A DNA stretch of 64,000 nucleotides. Origin: Gemmatimonadota bacterium. Lineage in GTDB: Bacteria > Gemmatimonadota > Gemmatimonadetes > Gemmatimonadales > GWC2-71-9. Below, piece by piece: positions 61,945-64,000 of the stretch; position 1 is the stretch's first letter, and every line of letters starts with the position of its first letter. The stretch spans positions 1-64,000 of the forward strand of contig QHTZ01000079.1 in assembly GCA_003221005.1 (NCBI GenBank), written 5' to 3'. The notes beneath the pieces are model-generated. The model had not been told where the DNA came from, made no database searches, and worked only from the letters and a program-made list of their open reading frames with translations. The translations under genes and the position numbers were made by a program.

Positions 61945-62648
61945 CGCAGCTCACGCGCTAGCGCCTCAGCGATGCGGAAATCGTCGCTCGTCGTCACCTT
62001 CAGGTTGTGTGGGGAGTCCGCCACCACTTCCACCGCGAAGCCGGCGCGCTCGCACAGCTCCGCGTCGTCGGTGGGGAGGGCGTTGTCGCCCCGCAGCCGG
62101 CTGTAGGCCTGCTCCAGCATGCTCCGGGGGAAGCCCTGCGGCGTTTGCGCCCGCCACAGACGGTCGCGTGCCACGGTGTGTGCGACGCGGTTCCCGTCCA
62201 CCACTTCCTTGATCGTGTCGCTCATCGGCACCGCCGCGGCGGCGCCCACGCCGGCGCGGGCGCGGGCGATCACCTCATCGATCGTCTCACGGCTCACGAA
62301 GGGACGCGCGGCGTCGTGGATGAGGACTACGGTCGTTTCGACGGTGAGCGCCGCCAGTCCCGCGCGCACGGAGTCCGGGCGCGTGGCGCCTCCCGTCACG
62401 AGCGCCAGCCGCTCGCCCCGCAGCTTGCCGAGCCACTCCGGTGGCCGCTCGGCGAACCCGGGGGGGAGTGCGACCACGACCTGCCCGACGTCGGGATGCG
62501 ACGTGAACGGCCGCAGGGCCCGCAGCAACATCGGAATGCCGAAGATGGAGCGGAACTGCTTCGGGTCGCCGGGGCCGGCCCGCACCCCCGCGCCCGCGGC
62601 GACGACGATCACCCCGACCTCAGGCAGCGAGCTGGCCGGCGAGCTCAC
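61941..62648 (-). CDS. ispD: 2-C-methyl-D-erythritol 4-phosphate cytidylyltransferase
   Basis: 235 aa; VIVVAAGAGVRAGPGDPKQF, LIHDAARPFVS, RAQTPQGFPRSML. Confidence 0.93.
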   Translation of the reverse strand: MSSPASSLPEVGVIVVAAGAGVRAGPGDPKQFRSIFGIPMLLRALRPFTSHPDVGQVVVALPPGFAERPPEWLGKLRGERLALVTGGATRPDSVRAGLAALTVETTVVLIHDAARPFVSRETIDEVIARARAGVGAAAAVPMSDTIKEVVDGNRVAHTVARDRLWRAQTPQGFPRSMLEQAYSRLRGDNALPTDDAELCERAGFAVEVVADSPHNLKVTTSDDFRIAEALARELR

Positions 62649-63981
62649 CGATCCCTGCCATCCCCACGACTACGATGCCTTCCGCCGCGACGGACGAGCG
62701 CGCCGACACAAACGCGCGGTGGAACCCCTGTCGCGCGGCCTCGGCGAGTCGCCGCTCGATCGCGGCCACCGGCCGGATCTCGCCACCCAGGCCCACCTCG
62801 CCCAGGAACAGCGCATCGGCGGGGACCGGTCGGTTGGCCACGCTCGACACCAGAGCCGCGGTCACGGCCAGGTCGGTGGACGGCTCGAGCAGTCGCACGC
62901 CACCCGTCACGTTGACGAACACGTCCAGATCCCGGAACGGCATCCCGCCGCGCCGCTCGAGCACCGCGAGCAGCAGCGCGAGGCGGCGGTGGTCGAGGCC
63001 CGTGGCCACGCGCTGCGGCGTCCCGAATCCGGCCTTGGTCGCGAGCGCTTGGACCTCGACCAGCATCGGCCGCGTGCCCTCCATCAGGGCCGTGACCGCG
63101 GAGCCCGAAATTCCGGTCACCCGGCTCGCGAGGAACGCGGCCGCCGGCTCCGCCACCGGCTCGAGCCCCGACCCGGTCATGCGGAACACGCCCACTTCGT
63201 CCACCGACCCGAAGCGATTCTTTACCGCGCGCAGGATGCGGTGGTCGAGGCTGCTCTCGCCCTCGAAGTAGAGTACGGTGTCCACGATGTGCTCGAGGGT
63301 CCGTGGGCCCGCGATGCCCCCGTCCTTGGTGACGTGGCCCACGAGCAGCACGGCGGGCCCCGATTCCTTGGCGAACCGCATGAGTCGCGCGGCGCACTCG
63401 CGCACCTGGCCAACGTTGCCGGGCGCGCCCTCCAACGCCTCGGTGTAGCTGGTCTGGATCGAGTCCAGGAACAGCACGCGCGCGCCGAGCGCCGCCGCGT
63501 GATGCAGGATGGCCTCGAGCCGGGTTTCGCCGAGCACGTGCACCTGGCCGGGGTCGTCCGCGAGGCGATCGGCGCGGAGACGCAGCTGCTCGGGGGATTC
63601 CTCGCCCGACACGTACAGCGTCGTGACGCCGGCGCGCTCGAGGCGGGCGGCGCACTGCAGCAGCAGCGTCGATTTCCCGATCCCCGGCTCGCCGCCGACC
63701 AGGACGACAGATCCGGGGACCACGCCCCCGCCGAGCACGAAGTCGAACTCGGCGAGGCCCGTCCGCCACCGCCCTACCCCGCCCCCTTCTACGGCGGACA
63801 GGCGGACGGGCGGTCTGCCGGTCAGATCACCGGACCGCCCGACCGCCCGACCGCCTGGCCGCCCCGTGGGCTCTTCAACCAGGGTGTTCCAGGCCCCACA
63901 CGCGTCGCAGCGCCCGCCCCATTTGGGCTGCTCCGCACCGCACTCGCTGCACCGGAACACCGAGCCAGCCTTAGCTGCCAC
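62620..63981 (-). CDS. radA: DNA repair protein RadA/Sms
   Basis: 453 aa; zinc finger CSECGAEQPKWGGRCDACGAWNTLVEE, Walker A GGEPGIGKSTLLLQ, KNRFGSVDEVGVFRM. Confidence 0.95.
   Translation of the reverse strand: MAAKAGSVFRCSECGAEQPKWGGRCDACGAWNTLVEEPTGRPGGRAVGRSGDLTGRPPVRLSAVEGGGVGRWRTGLAEFDFVLGGGVVPGSVVLVGGEPGIGKSTLLLQCAARLERAGVTTLYVSGEESPEQLRLRADRLADDPGQVHVLGETRLEAILHHAAALGARVLFLDSIQTSYTEALEGAPGNVGQVRECAARLMRFAKESGPAVLLVGHVTKDGGIAGPRTLEHIVDTVLYFEGESSLDHRILRAVKNRFGSVDEVGVFRMTGSGLEPVAEPAAAFLASRVTGISGSAVTALMEGTRPMLVEVQALATKAGFGTPQRVATGLDHRRLALLLAVLERRGGMPFRDLDVFVNVTGGVRLLEPSTDLAVTAALVSSVANRPVPADALFLGEVGLGGEIRPVAAIERRLAEAARQGFHRAFVSARSSVAAEGIVVVGMAGIGELAGQLAA
63793..63863. repeat. imperfect palindromic GGCGG(A/T)C-type element inside radA
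   Basis: GGCGGACAGGCGGACGGGCGGTC left arm, right arm GACCGCCCGACCGCCCGACCGCC; inner perfect stem CCGGT (63818-63822)/ACCGG (63829-63833). Confidence 0.7.
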
Positions 63982-64000
63982 GGGTCGCCTCAGGCGGCGC

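Overview
High-GC bacterial chromosomal window dominated by core metabolism. Gene content and order are reminiscent of Gemmatimonadota, but that is inference only. A co-directional minus-strand run from ~37.6 kb down to ~5.2 kb carries a complete complex I operon (nuoA-N), phosphomannomutase, a UPF0182-like membrane protein, carbamate kinase, sucCD, a PTS-EIIA/CBS fusion, ndk, DUF177-rpmF-plsX-fabHDG-acpP-fabF, three futalosine-pathway menaquinone genes (mqnE/A/C), purE, ispF and a DedA protein. A second minus-strand run (~64 kb to ~49.9 kb) carries radA, ispD, sua5/ywlC, an LMW phosphatase, aroE, comF, gap-pgk-tpiA-secG-carA, HU, an M61 peptidase, moaD/E/A and mdh. On the plus strand are dcd, a hybrid histidine kinase, a small zinc-ribbon protein and sdhCAB. 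I found no CRISPR array, rRNA, tRNA, phage, transposase or defence island, and no clear new multi-gene system. The most unusual signals are: (1) five genes (an SRPBCC remnant, arcC, UPF0182, phosphomannomutase, hybrid kinase) whose conserved flanks are intact but whose middle appears to be missing at a sharp junction, four of them out of frame; this is either closed scaffold gaps or real micro-deletions; (2) short palindromic or repetitive elements inside or at the ends of coding genes (comF, radA, mqnE, sdhB), plus a repeat-encoded tail on MoaD beyond its functional Gly-Gly terminus.
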